A stretch of 18,137 nt of DNA from Phenylobacterium sp. CCH9-H3 (GTDB taxonomy: Bacteria; Pseudomonadota; Alphaproteobacteria; Caulobacterales; Caulobacteraceae): the NCBI RefSeq assembly GCF_001557235.1, contig NZ_LSJI01000160.1, forward strand, positions 1-18,137, read 5' to 3'. A program made the position numbers and the translations under genes. The notes under the pieces were generated by a model, which worked only from the letters and a program-made list of their open reading frames with translations, had not been told where the DNA came from and did no database searches. Below, one piece after another: positions 7,076-14,350 of this stretch; the stretch's first letter is position 1; every line of letters begins with the position of its first letter.

Positions 7076-7813
7076 ATGGACAATGCAATCTACGTCGGTG
7101 TTTCGCGCCAGATGGTCCTCCGTCGGGAGATGGACATCATCGCGAACAACATCGCCAACCTCGACACCACCGGCTTCAAGGTGGAGTCGCTGATGCACAA
7201 GACCGACCCGGCCGCGCCCGCCTACACCCAGGGCGGCCCGCGCCCGGTCAAGTTCGTCGCCGGCGACATGGTCGCCCGCGATTTCGGCCAGGGCGCCCTC
7301 AACAAGACCGGCGCGCCGCTGGACATGGCCATCGAGGGCGAGGGCTTCTTCCAGATCCAGACCCCGAACGGCCCCCGCTTCACCCGCGACGGCCGCTTCA
7401 CCACCGACGGGACCGGCCGCCTGGTCACCCAGAACGGCCTGGCCGTGCTGGACGACGGCGGCGGCGAGATCCTGATCGACCCCGAGAAGGGCCAGGTCGC
7501 CATCGGCGCCGACGGCACCATGAGCCAGGGCGACGAGCGGGTGGGCAAGGTGGGCATGTACACGTTCGCCAACCAGAGCGCGCTCGAGAAGGCCGGCGAC
7601 AACACCTTCCGCAACGCTTCGAACCTGCAGCCCCAGCCCGCCACGACCGCCAAGCTGCGCCAGGGCCACCTGGAGACCTCCAACGTCAAGGCCGTCCTGG
7701 AGATCACCCGCATGGTCGAGGTGAGCCGGGCCTACGAATCCACCGCCAAGATGATCGACTCCGAAGCCGAACTCTCGCGCCGCTCCGTCGAGCGCCTGGG
7801 TCGGGTTCAGTAA
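7076..7813 (+). CDS. flgF: Flagellar proximal rod protein FlgF
   Basis: This encodes 245 residues. FlgF is a structural subunit of the proximal rod. The N-terminal rod signature is ANNIANLDTTGFK at 23-35, preceded by VGVSRQMVLRREMDI, which is typical of FlgF rather than FlgG. The central domain shows GEGFFQIQTPNG (88-99) and TRDGRF. The C-terminal rod/hook motif is seen at about 205-230 (LEITRMVEVSRAYESTAKMI). Both ends form the coiled coil that packs into the rod. The ATG at 7076 is chosen because it has AAGGT upstream at good spacing and because the open frame further upstream runs into the sigma54 promoter. The next gene, flgG, starts 14 bases after the stop. It is the first gene of the plus-strand operon. 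Confidence 0.96.
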   Translation: MDNAIYVGVSRQMVLRREMDIIANNIANLDTTGFKVESLMHKTDPAAPAYTQGGPRPVKFVAGDMVARDFGQGALNKTGAPLDMAIEGEGFFQIQTPNGPRFTRDGRFTTDGTGRLVTQNGLAVLDDGGGEILIDPEKGQVAIGADGTMSQGDERVGKVGMYTFANQSALEKAGDNTFRNASNLQPQPATTAKLRQGHLETSNVKAVLEITRMVEVSRAYESTAKMIDSEAELSRRSVERLGRVQ

Positions 7814-7827
7814 GAGGATAACGACCG

Positions 7828-8616
7828 ATGCAAGCGCTCCGCACCGCCGCCACCGGCATGGCCGCCCAGCAGCTCAACGTGGAAGTCATCTCCCACAACA
7901 TCGCCAACATGAACACGGTCGGGTTCAAGCGCGAACGCGCCGAGTTCCAGGACCTGCTCTACCAGACGTTCCAGGCGGCCGGCGCCCAGTCGTCCGACCA
8001 GGGCACCATCGTCCCCACCGGCGTCCAGGTCGGCGCCGGCGTGAAGGCCAGCGCGGTCTACCGGGTCGGCACCCAGGGCACGATGACCAAGACCGACAAC
8101 CAGTACGACATCGCCATCAACGGCCGCGGCTACCTCCAGGTGCTGCTGCCCTCGGGCGAGAACGCCTACACGCGGGCCGGCAACCTCTCGGTCAACGACC
8201 AGGGCCAGCTCGTCACCCAGGACGGCTACCAGATCCAGCCGGCGATCACGATCCCGACCGACGCGGTCTCGGTCTCGATCAGCCCCTCGGGCCAGGTCGA
8301 GGTCACCCAGGCCGGCCAGACCGCCTCCAACGTGGTGGGCGTGATCGAGCTGGCCACCTTCGTCAACGACGGCGGCCTCGAGGCCGTGGGCGGCAACCTC
8401 TTGAAGGAAACCGTCGCCTCGGGCGCCCCCACCACCGGCACGCCCGGCTCGGTCGGCATCGGCACGCTGCAGCAGGGCTACACCGAAGCCTCGAACGTCG
8501 ATGCGGTGGCCGAGATCACCGCCCTGATCGTCGCCCAGCGGGCCTACGAGATGAACTCCAAGGTCATCTCCACCGCCGACAACATGCTGGCCACGGCCAA
8601 CCAGGTGAAGGCGTAA
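7828..8616 (+). CDS. flgG: Flagellar distal rod protein FlgG
   Basis: This encodes 262 residues, the classic FlgG length. FlgG builds the distal rod that passes through the P and L rings. The start MQALRTAATGMAAQQ and the rod motif ISHNIANMNTVGFK (21-34) are typical of FlgG. The domain between them and the C-terminus includes INGRGYLQVLLPSG. The C-terminal motif IVAQRAYEMNSKVISTADNM is well kept near the end. GAGGA at 7814-7818 lies 9 bases before the ATG. The gene follows flgF by 14 bases and precedes flgA by 4, so all are very likely on one transcript. Nothing is unusual in length or composition. Confidence 0.97.
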   Translation: MQALRTAATGMAAQQLNVEVISHNIANMNTVGFKRERAEFQDLLYQTFQAAGAQSSDQGTIVPTGVQVGAGVKASAVYRVGTQGTMTKTDNQYDIAINGRGYLQVLLPSGENAYTRAGNLSVNDQGQLVTQDGYQIQPAITIPTDAVSVSISPSGQVEVTQAGQTASNVVGVIELATFVNDGGLEAVGGNLLKETVASGAPTTGTPGSVGIGTLQQGYTEASNVDAVAEITALIVAQRAYEMNSKVISTADNMLATANQVKA

Positions 8617-8620
8617 GGCC

Positions 8621-9361
8621 ATGAGGGTCCTCGCGCTCCTCGCGGCCCTGGCCGCCGCCACCCCTGCCCTCGCCGCCACGCCGGTGACGCTCAAGGCCGA
8701 GCCGTTCGACGCCGACGGCGTGGTCACCCTGGGCGAGATCTTCGACGGCGCGGGCGCCGCCGGGTCGGTCCCGGTCGCAGCGCGCCGCGGCGCCTCCGTC
8801 ATGCTCAGCGCCGCCGCGGTGCGCAACGCCGCCTACCGCGCGGGCCTCGACTGGGCCAACGCCGAGGGCCTGCGCCAGATCGTGGTGACCGGCGGCGCGC
8901 CCACCGGCTCGCCCGCCAATGTCGCCGCCCGCGGCAACGTCGACGTGCTCACCTGGGCCCGACCCATCGCCGCCGGCGAGATCGTCCAGCCCGAGGACCT
9001 GGTCTGGGGCAAGGCCGCCCTGGCCCCCGCCGACGCGCCGAACGATCCGGACGCCGTCATCGGCCTGGCCGCCCGCCGCCCCCTGCGGCCCGGCGCTGCG
9101 GTCGCGGGCCGCGACGTTGCCGCGCCGATGGTGATCAAGGCCAACGAGATCGTAACCCTCACCTACGACAACCAAGGCGTCTCGCTCGCGCTCCAGGCCA
9201 AGGCCCTCTCCGGCGGCGCGGTCGGCGAGACCATCAACGTGCAGAACGTCACGTCGAAGAAGACCGTCCAGGCCGTGGTCACAGGACCCGGCCAGGCGGC
9301 GGTCGGCCCCGCAGCCGAGCAGCTGAAGCTGGTCCGCTCTTCCCGTTACGCCTCCCGTTGA
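8621..9361 (+). CDS. flgA: Flagellar P-ring assembly chaperone FlgA
   Basis: This encodes 246 residues. FlgA is a periplasmic chaperone that binds FlgI while the P ring forms around the rod. A Sec signal peptide ends near residue 19 (TPALA-ATP). A SAF-type domain spans about 107-165 (LTWARPIAAGEIVQPEDL, then ARRPLRPGAAV). The C-terminal domain (about 170-235) carries the family's IVTLTYDNQGVSLALQAKAL and NVTSKKTVQAVVTGPG stretches. The N-terminal part (20-100) is the variable region. The start is 4 bases after the flgG stop, and the ribosome-binding site (AGGTGAAGG) lies within the end of flgG, pointing to coupled translation. No flgI follows in this operon, so its partner must be encoded outside this window. 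Confidence 0.93.
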   Translation: MRVLALLAALAAATPALAATPVTLKAEPFDADGVVTLGEIFDGAGAAGSVPVAARRGASVMLSAAAVRNAAYRAGLDWANAEGLRQIVVTGGAPTGSPANVAARGNVDVLTWARPIAAGEIVQPEDLVWGKAALAPADAPNDPDAVIGLAARRPLRPGAAVAGRDVAAPMVIKANEIVTLTYDNQGVSLALQAKALSGGAVGETINVQNVTSKKTVQAVVTGPGQAAVGPAAEQLKLVRSSRYASR

Positions 9362-9372
9362 AGGAAGCCCTT

Positions 9373-10110
9373 ATGCGTCTTCGTCTGCTGGCTCTCGCCG
9401 CCCTCGCCCCCCTCGCCGCCTGCTCCACCGTCTCCGAGGCGGTGAGAGGCCCCGAGCTCGCCCCCGTCGGCTACCCGGCCGCCCTGGTGCCCCGCGACCA
9501 GAACATCCTGCCCCTGGCCTCGGCCCGCGAGCCCCTGCCCCAGCCGGCCAGCGCCAACTCCCTGTGGCGCACGGGCGCCCGCGCCTTCTTCAACGACCAG
9601 CGCGCCAGCCGCATCGGCGACATCCTGACCGTCCAGATCGACATCGACGACAGCGCCAAGACCACCAACGCCACCTCCAGCTCGCGCACCTCGGGCGTCA
9701 CCGCCGGCGTGCCGCACTTCCTCGGCCTGGAAACGAGCCTCGGGAAGATCCTGCCGGGCGCCTTCGATCCGGCCAACGCCATCGAGACCAACTCCTCCAC
9801 CTCCAACGCCGGCGCCGGCCAAGTGAACCGCTCGGAGAAGATCAGCCTGACCATCGCCGCGGTGGTCACGGGCGTGCTGCCCAACGGCAACATGGTGATC
9901 CAGGGCACCCAGGAGGTGCGCACCAACACCGACCTGCGCTCGCTGACCGTGGCCGGCATCGTGCGGCCGGAAGACATCTCCTCCGCCAACACCGTCCGTC
10001 ACACCCAGATCGCCGAAGCCCGCATCAGCTACGGCGGCCGCGGCGACATCAGCCGCGTCCAGAAGACCCCGGCCGGCCAGTCGCTCGTGGAGCGGTTCAG
10101 CCCGTTCTGA
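9373..10110 (+). CDS. flgH: Flagellar L-ring lipoprotein FlgH
   Basis: This encodes 245 residues. FlgH forms the L ring in the outer membrane. The start is a lipoprotein signal with lipobox LAAC, and Cys17 would be lipidated (PLAACSTVSEA). The FlgH core is clear: NSLWRTGARAFFNDQRA around 56-74, then RIGDILTVQIDIDDSAKT, ISLTIAAVVTGVLPNGNMVI in the middle, and the conserved end GIVRPEDISSANTV followed by ISYGGRGDISRVQ. The ATG at 9373 is preferred to a TTG at 9358 that overlaps the flgA stop. AAGGAAG (9361-9367) fits the ATG, and the signal then begins MRLRLLAL, which is a better lipoprotein start. It is the last gene of the flgF operon, followed by a hairpin-rich intergenic stretch and a convergent gene. 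Confidence 0.96.
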   Translation: MRLRLLALAALAPLAACSTVSEAVRGPELAPVGYPAALVPRDQNILPLASAREPLPQPASANSLWRTGARAFFNDQRASRIGDILTVQIDIDDSAKTTNATSSSRTSGVTAGVPHFLGLETSLGKILPGAFDPANAIETNSSTSNAGAGQVNRSEKISLTIAAVVTGVLPNGNMVIQGTQEVRTNTDLRSLTVAGIVRPEDISSANTVRHTQIAEARISYGGRGDISRVQKTPAGQSLVERFSPF

Positions 10111-10203
10111 AGTTTTCCCCCGCTTGCGGGAGAAGGCGGCGCGAAGCCCCGTCAGGGGCGGGTCGCCGATGGGGGGAGTCCTGCGTCTCTCTCCCATCGG
10201 CTA
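10111..10203. repeat. Hairpin-rich intergenic repeat (copy 2), possible two-way terminator
   Basis: Between the convergent flgH and aldo/keto reductase genes lie a short hairpin, CCCGC-TT-GCGGG at 10119-10130, and a longer one with 9 perfect base pairs, GCCGATGGG at 10165-10173 with CCCATCGGC at 10193-10201. A possible G-T-extended stem continues inward. No T-run follows either stem, so factor-independent termination is uncertain. The base pattern resembles copy 1 at the left end. The position between convergent genes fits a shared transcription stop. Confidence 0.5.
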
Positions 10204-10218
10204 AGCGCGCCTCCGGGC

Positions 10219-11208
10219 CTACCCGCGCTCGGAGTCCAGGTGGGCCATCTGGGCGGCGGGGTAGCGGTCGCCGGCGGCGGCGTCCTTCGGCACGGCGGCT
10301 TCGATGGCGGCGAGGGCAGCCTCGGAGAGGGGCTGAAGCGCGCCCAGGGCCTCGGCCAGGCGGTCGCGGCGGCGGGCGCCTACCAGAGGCACGATGTCGT
10401 CGCCCTGCGCCGCCACCCAGACGATGGCGGCCTGGGCCGGGGTGAGGCCGGCGGCCTCGGCGGCCTTGCGCAGGTCCTCGACCATGGCGAGGTTCCTCTG
10501 CAGGTTCTCGCCCTGGAAGCGGGGGCTGAAGGCGCGGAAGTCGCCGGGGGCGGCGGTGGCCGTGGGATGGCCGCTGATCAGGCCGCGGCTCAGGACCCCA
10601 TAGGCGGTGATCCCGATGCCCAGCTCGCGCACGGTCTGCAGCACCCCATCCTCGATGCCGCGGGAGATCAGCGAATATTCGATCTGCAGGTCGCTGATCG
10701 GGTGGACGGCGGCGGCCCGGCGGATGGTCTGCGAGCCGACTTCGGACAGGCCGATGTGGCGGACGTAGCCGGCCTGGACCATCTCGGCGATGGCGCCGAT
10801 GGTGTCCTCGATGGGCACGTTGGGGTCGAGGCGCGAGGGACGGTAGATGTCGATGTGGTCCACGCCCAGGCGCTGCAGGGTGTAGGCCAGGGCGGTCTTC
10901 ACCGCGGCGGGCCGCGCGTCGTAGCCGATCCAGCCGCCTTCGGGGCCGCGCTGGGCGCCGAACTTGACGCTGAGCACGACGTCGTCGCGGCGGTGGTCCT
11001 TCAGGGCCTCGCCGATCAGCATCTCGTTGTGGCCCATGCCGTAGAAGTCGCCCGTGTCGATGAGGGTGATCCCGGACTCGAGGGCGGCGTGGATCGTGGC
11101 CAGGCTCTCGGCCCGGTCGGCGGGGCCGTACATCCCCGACATTCCCATGGCGCCGAGGCCGAGGGCCGAGACTTCGGGGCCCGTGGTTCCAAGCTTGCGC
11201 GTCTGCAT
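10219..11208 (-). CDS. Aldo/keto reductase-family protein lacking the catalytic His
   Basis: This encodes 329 residues, the normal length for an aldo/keto reductase, an NADPH-dependent (beta/alpha)8 barrel. It starts MQTRKLGTTGPEVSALGLG. Of the catalytic tetrad, Asp51 and Tyr56 (in IDTGDFYG) and Lys82 (in SVKFG) are present. Where most relatives have DLYYQHRVDP, this protein has DIYRPSRLDP, so Ser125 replaces the His. The late segment VPLVGARRRDRLAEALGAL is the family's NADPH-binding end. The change may shift substrate range or activity; a subgroup with Ala or Ser here is known to me only in general terms. The ATG at 11208 has GGAGG 5 bases upstream. The gene is divergent from a LysR regulator 93 bases away, a common sign of control by that regulator. 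The substrate cannot be told. Confidence 0.9.
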   Translation of the reverse strand: MQTRKLGTTGPEVSALGLGAMGMSGMYGPADRAESLATIHAALESGITLIDTGDFYGMGHNEMLIGEALKDHRRDDVVLSVKFGAQRGPEGGWIGYDARPAAVKTALAYTLQRLGVDHIDIYRPSRLDPNVPIEDTIGAIAEMVQAGYVRHIGLSEVGSQTIRRAAAVHPISDLQIEYSLISRGIEDGVLQTVRELGIGITAYGVLSRGLISGHPTATAAPGDFRAFSPRFQGENLQRNLAMVEDLRKAAEAAGLTPAQAAIVWVAAQGDDIVPLVGARRRDRLAEALGALQPLSEAALAAIEAAVPKDAAAGDRYPAAQMAHLDSERG

Positions 11209-11242
11209 GATCGCCTCCGTTGCTGATGGCGACGATTTAGGC

Positions 11243-11272
11243 CTGCGCATTGGGTTGGATAATCCGCATTGT
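11243..11272. promoter_or_regulatory. Candidate LysR operator in the divergent promoter region
   Basis: The 93-bp gap between the reductase and LysR genes contains CGCATTG twice, at 11246-11252 and 11265-11271, a 19-bp step. Between them lies the palindrome-like GGATAATCC at 11257-11265. LysR proteins usually bind in such a shared gap and control both genes. The exact site cannot be fixed by eye. Confidence 0.35.
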
Positions 11273-11301
11273 CTCGAACGGACTGTGCGGAAAATCGAAC
11301 A

Positions 11302-12195
11302 ATGGACCGGCTGGACCTGCAGGACCTGGACAGTTTCGCGGCGGTGGCCCGGCATCGCAACTTCCGCCGGGCGGCGGTGGAGCGCGGGGTCTCGGCCTCG
11401 ACGCTGAGCCAGGCGCTGCGCGACCTGGAGACGCGGATGGGCGTGCGGCTGCTCAACCGCACCACCCGCAGCGTGGCGCTGACGGATGCGGGGGCGGCGC
11501 TGCTGGCGCGGCTGCAGCCGGCGCTGGCCGAGATCGGCGAGGCGGTGGCCGAGGTGCGCTCGGCCCAGGCCCAGCCGCAGGGAGCGCTCAGGATCAACGC
11601 CCCGGAGCCGGCGGTGGAGATGATCCTGGCGCCGATGGCGGCCGAGTTCCTGGCGGCCTATCCGCAGGTGCGGCTGGAGGTGACCGCCGAGGCGAACCTG
11701 GTGGACATCGTGGCCGCGGGCTTCGACGCTGGGGTGCGGTGGGGCGAGAGCCTGGCGCAGGACATGATCGCCGTCTCGCTGGGGCCGCCGCAGCGGTTCG
11801 CGGTGGTGGGAACGCCGGAGCTGATCTCCCGGGTGGGGACGCCGCGGCATCCGCGCGACCTCCTGGACCTGCCCTGCCTGCGGGTGCGGTTCCCAAGCGG
11901 GATGGAGCCGGCGTGGGAGTTCGAGAAGGCCGGCGAGGCCCTGCGGATCACGCCGCCGGCGCGGGTGGTCTCGACCAATCCGCACCTCCTGCTGCGGGCC
12001 ATGCTGGACGGGGTGGGCTTCGGGATGCCGTTCGAGGAGGCCGTGCGCGACCACTTGGCGGCGGGGCGGCTGGTGGAGGTGCTGGCCGACTGGTCCGAGG
12101 TCTTCCCCGGGCCGTTCCTCTACTATCCCAGCCGCCGGACCATGCCCTCGCCGCTCCGGGCCTTCGTGGACTTCGTGCAGGCGCGGCGGGGTTAG
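11302..12195 (+). CDS. LysR-family transcriptional regulator
   Basis: This encodes 297 residues, the standard LysR size. The N-terminal winged helix-turn-helix (about 5-65) is typical: DLDSFAAVARHRNFRRAAVE, then GVSASTLSQALRDLETRMGV, then LLNRTTRSVALTDAG. A linker helix leads to the periplasmic-binding-like effector domain (about 93-290), with IVAAGFDAGVRWGESL and GFGMPFEEAVRDHLAAGRLV recognisable. It belongs to the branch often found beside oxidoreductases. The ATG at 11302 is preferred to an in-frame TTG 33 bases earlier because it gives the usual start (MDRLDLQDLDSF). It is divergent from the aldo/keto reductase, which it probably regulates. Its TAG stop overlaps the stop of the convergent recombinase-like gene. 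The effector is unknown. Confidence 0.93.
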   Translation: MDRLDLQDLDSFAAVARHRNFRRAAVERGVSASTLSQALRDLETRMGVRLLNRTTRSVALTDAGAALLARLQPALAEIGEAVAEVRSAQAQPQGALRINAPEPAVEMILAPMAAEFLAAYPQVRLEVTAEANLVDIVAAGFDAGVRWGESLAQDMIAVSLGPPQRFAVVGTPELISRVGTPRHPRDLLDLPCLRVRFPSGMEPAWEFEKAGEALRITPPARVVSTNPHLLLRAMLDGVGFGMPFEEAVRDHLAAGRLVEVLADWSEVFPGPFLYYPSRRTMPSPLRAFVDFVQARRG

Positions 12196-12683
12196 GCCTC
12201 CGCCGTCTCCACGGCCTTCAGCTTGCGCCAGACGGTCATGCGCGAGACGCCCAGGCGCCGCGCGATCTCCACCGGGCCGACGCCCGCGCGCTGCAGGGCG
12301 AAGATCTCCTGGGTGGCGGCCGCGGGACGGCGGCGGCGGCCGGACACGGGCTCCAGCCCGGCCACCGCCTCCAGCACCGCCCGCAGCGCCCGGCCGCTCG
12401 GCCCCTGGCTGGTGAGCTCGGGTTCGAGCACCAGGAGGCCGGCGCCGCGCGCTTCCAGCCGGTCGAGGGCGTCGAGCAGGCCACGGCCGCCGAGCGCCAG
12501 GCGGTCGAGCCGGGTGACCACGAGCTGGTCGCCGTTCCCGATGAAATCGAGGATGGAGTCCAGCGCCTGGCCGCCGGCGCCCGGCTCCTCGGCGCGGACC
12601 ACCTGGCAGCCGGCCGCCTTCAGGCGAACAGTGTCCTCATGCGCGGTGGCGTCCCGCAGCCGCACGTAGCCGATCTTCAGCAT
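12192..12683 (-). CDS. Degenerate serine-recombinase (resolvase)-like DNA-binding protein
   Basis: This encodes 163 residues from the ATG at 12683; a GTG two codons upstream is an alternative start. The N-terminal part (1-110) follows the resolvase fold: KIGYVRLRD at the start, GDQLVVTRLDRL at 51-62, then RGLLDALDRLEARGAGLLVL. The C-terminal part (about 124-156) is a Hin-type helix-turn-helix with GVGPVEIARRLGVSRMTVWRKL. Against gamma-delta resolvase, R8 is kept but the catalytic Ser10 is Arg10, the Arg45 counterpart is absent, and of the Arg68/Arg71 pair only the first (R61) remains. The dimer helix that should link to DNA is shortened to an Arg-rich stretch (SGRRRRP). I infer no strand-cutting activity but likely DNA binding. 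No inverted repeats of a mobile element are seen around it. Confidence 0.8.
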   Translation of the reverse strand: MLKIGYVRLRDATAHEDTVRLKAAGCQVVRAEEPGAGGQALDSILDFIGNGDQLVVTRLDRLALGGRGLLDALDRLEARGAGLLVLEPELTSQGPSGRALRAVLEAVAGLEPVSGRRRRPAAATQEIFALQRAGVGPVEIARRLGVSRMTVWRKLKAVETAEA

Positions 12684-12754
12684 CCCCACCGCCGATCCCG
12701 TACAAGCTCAACCTTCGGCGGCTAAGGTCCCAAATGGCGGCGGTCGCGCCAAGA

Positions 12755-12790
12755 CGGCTTCACGTTAAATCGCGGCAATGAACGTGGCCG
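12755..12790. promoter_or_regulatory. Inverted repeat upstream of the recombinase-like gene
   Basis: CACGTT (12761-12766) and AACGTG (12781-12786) form a perfect inverted repeat with 14 bases between. The arms extend outward to CGGC (12755-12758) and GCCG (12787-12790) with a two-base TT bulge. It lies about 70-105 bases upstream of the recombinase-like start and just after the GNAT stop on the same strand. It could be the terminator of the GNAT gene or an operator for the recombinase-like protein. There is no T-run after it on the minus strand. Confidence 0.4.
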
Positions 12791-12802
12791 AATGGGCCCG
12801 AT

Positions 12803-13375
12803 TCAGGCGAGATTGTGTCGGCATTCCGCCAAATGCGGCGCGGACTTGGAAAAACTCTCCGCGGGACGGCGCAGGATGAACTCGCGGTCGACGGTCTTGC
12901 CGACCGCGAAGCCGTATTCGCCGACCTTCTCGAAGCCATGGCGTTCGTAGAACCGCTGGGCGCCGAAGTTCTCCGACCAGACGCCGATCCAGACGGCGCG
13001 CGGCCCGTTCGCCTGGAGCCAGTCGATGGCGGTGGCGAACAGCGCCTTGCCCAGGCCCCCGCCCTGGTGGTCCTTCAGGAAGTAGATGCGCTTGAGCTCG
13101 CCACAGGCGGAGGTGACGTCCGGGTGCGGCAGGCCGCAGGGGCCGACCGAGGCGTAGCCGATGGCCTGGCCGCCGGCCTCCACCAGCCAGGACGCCTTGG
13201 CCGGATCGGCGAGGTCGCGGCGGGTGCGCTCCACGTCATAGGCCTCGGCCAGGAAGGCGCTGAGGTCCTGCGGGTCGTAGAGGTGGGCGAAGGTCTCGCA
13301 GAACGTCCGGGCCCCCAGGGCGGCCAGGGTCTCGGCGTCGGCGGGGCTCGCAAGGTGGATCGTCGGTTGGCTCAT
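12803..13375 (-). CDS. GNAT-family N-acetyltransferase, PaiA-like
   Basis: This encodes 190 residues. The GNAT fold is clear: the acetyl-CoA pyrophosphate-binding loop is QGGGLGKAL at 104-112, after the strand ELKRIYFL (93-100), and the late motif NFGAQRFYERHGFEKVGEY spans about 136-154. The N-terminal stretch TFCETFAHLYDPQDLSAFL (24-42) recalls the PaiA branch, whose Bacillus member acetylates polyamines. That is a family resemblance, not proof of substrate. The ATG at 13375 has only a weak ribosome-binding site. The gene is divergent from an HDAC-like deacetylase with 33 bases between start codons, so the two may share control and act on the same class of substrate in opposite directions. 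The C-terminal 20 residues (about 171-190) lie beyond the fold. Confidence 0.9.
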   Translation of the reverse strand: MSQPTIHLASPADAETLAALGARTFCETFAHLYDPQDLSAFLAEAYDVERTRRDLADPAKASWLVEAGGQAIGYASVGPCGLPHPDVTSACGELKRIYFLKDHQGGGLGKALFATAIDWLQANGPRAVWIGVWSENFGAQRFYERHGFEKVGEYGFAVGKTVDREFILRRPAESFSKSAPHLAECRHNLA

Positions 13376-13408
13376 GGGCGCGGGACCAAGTTGCGGTAGG
13401 ATCGAGGT

Positions 13409-14332
13409 ATGACCGTCGCGCTCTACACCCATCAGGACATGCTCGACCACCGCCCGGGCGAGGGGCACCCCGAACGGCCCGAGCGGCTGCGGGCGGTGTC
13501 CGACGCGCTGAGCGACTCCGACCTGGACCTGGCGCCCAACGACGCGCCGCTGGTGGACGCCGCCGACCTGATGCTGGCGCATGACGAGGCCTATGTGCAG
13601 CTGATCGAGCGCGCGGCGCCGGCCAGCGGCCTGCGGGTTCTGGACGCCGACACCTACATGTCCGCGGGATCGCTGACCGCCGCGCGCCGGGCGGCGGGGG
13701 CCGCGGTCCAGGCGGTCCGCGACGTGGCGGCGGGCCGGGCCGAGCGGGCCTTCTGCGCCGTGCGCCCGCCCGGGCACCACGCCGAGCCGGCCCTGCCCAT
13801 GGGCTTCTGCATCTTCTCCAACGTGGCCCTGGCGGCCCTGGCGGCCCAGCGGGCGGGACTGGCCCGGGTGGCGGTGGTGGACTTCGACATCCACCACGGC
13901 AACGGCACCCAGGCGGTGCTGGCCGGGCGGCCGGACACCTTCTTCGCCTCGATCCACCAGTGGCCCATGTGGCCCGGCACCGGCCACCCCGACGAGGCGG
14001 TCCCGGCCAACATCGTCAACGCGGTGTCGCCGGAGGGCGCGCCGGTCGAGGTGTGGCGCAGGGCCTTCGAGCAGCTGATGGACAGGCTCGACGCCTTCGC
14101 CCCGGACCTCGTGCTGGTCTCGGCCGGATTCGACGCCCACGTGCGCGACCCCATCGGCGGCGCCGGCCAGGCCCTGGAGGAGGCCGACTTCGCCTGGGCG
14201 ACCCGGGCGATCGTCTCGGTGGCCAACCGCCACGCGAAGGGTCGGGTTGTGTCCTCGCTTGAGGGCGGGTACGACCTCGAAGCTCTGGGCCGTTCGGCGC
14301 TCGCGCACGTGAGGGCCCTCGGCGAGGGGTAG
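13409..14332 (+). CDS. Histone deacetylase-like amidohydrolase
   Basis: This encodes 307 residues, typical of bacterial class II HDAC-like zinc enzymes, which include acetylpolyamine amidohydrolases. The active site is complete: the His pair H123-H124 in RPPGHHAE, zinc ligands D160 and H162 in [12 protein letters not shown]242 in SAGFDAH, and the transition-state Tyr288 in LEGGYD. The start shows the family's [11 protein letters not shown]. Substrates could be acetylated lysines in proteins, acetylpolyamines or small molecules; sequence alone does not decide. TAGGA lies 7 bases before the ATG at 13409. It is divergent from a GNAT acetyltransferase and 18 bases upstream of a histidine-phosphatase-family gene, with which it is probably co-transcribed. 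Confidence 0.93.
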   Translation: MTVALYTHQDMLDHRPGEGHPERPERLRAVSDALSDSDLDLAPNDAPLVDAADLMLAHDEAYVQLIERAAPASGLRVLDADTYMSAGSLTAARRAAGAAVQAVRDVAAGRAERAFCAVRPPGHHAEPALPMGFCIFSNVALAALAAQRAGLARVAVVDFDIHHGNGTQAVLAGRPDTFFASIHQWPMWPGTGHPDEAVPANIVNAVSPEGAPVEVWRRAFEQLMDRLDAFAPDLVLVSAGFDAHVRDPIGGAGQALEEADFAWATRAIVSVANRHAKGRVVSSLEGGYDLEALGRSALAHVRALGEG

Positions 14333-14350
14333 GGTGCGTTCCCAGGATCG

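Noticed and set aside
5148..7076. Plus-strand open frame of 642 codons across fliM and fliL
   Set aside because: It is antisense to two well-recognised genes, and its product is compositionally odd with no domain I recognise.
9362..9372. TTG at 9358 as the flgH start, overlapping the flgA stop
   Set aside because: The ATG at 9373 has AAGGAAG in front and gives a more typical lipoprotein signal; the TTG would add five residues and leave that Shine-Dalgarno inside the gene.
11209..12054. Upstream extension of the aldo/keto reductase frame to 611 codons
   Set aside because: It runs antisense through the LysR gene; the family start MQTRKLGTTG with GGAGG before it fixes the true start at 11208.
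12192..12802. Mobile element around the recombinase-like gene
   Set aside because: There are no terminal inverted repeats, no target duplication and no transposase nearby, and the protein lacks catalytic residues.
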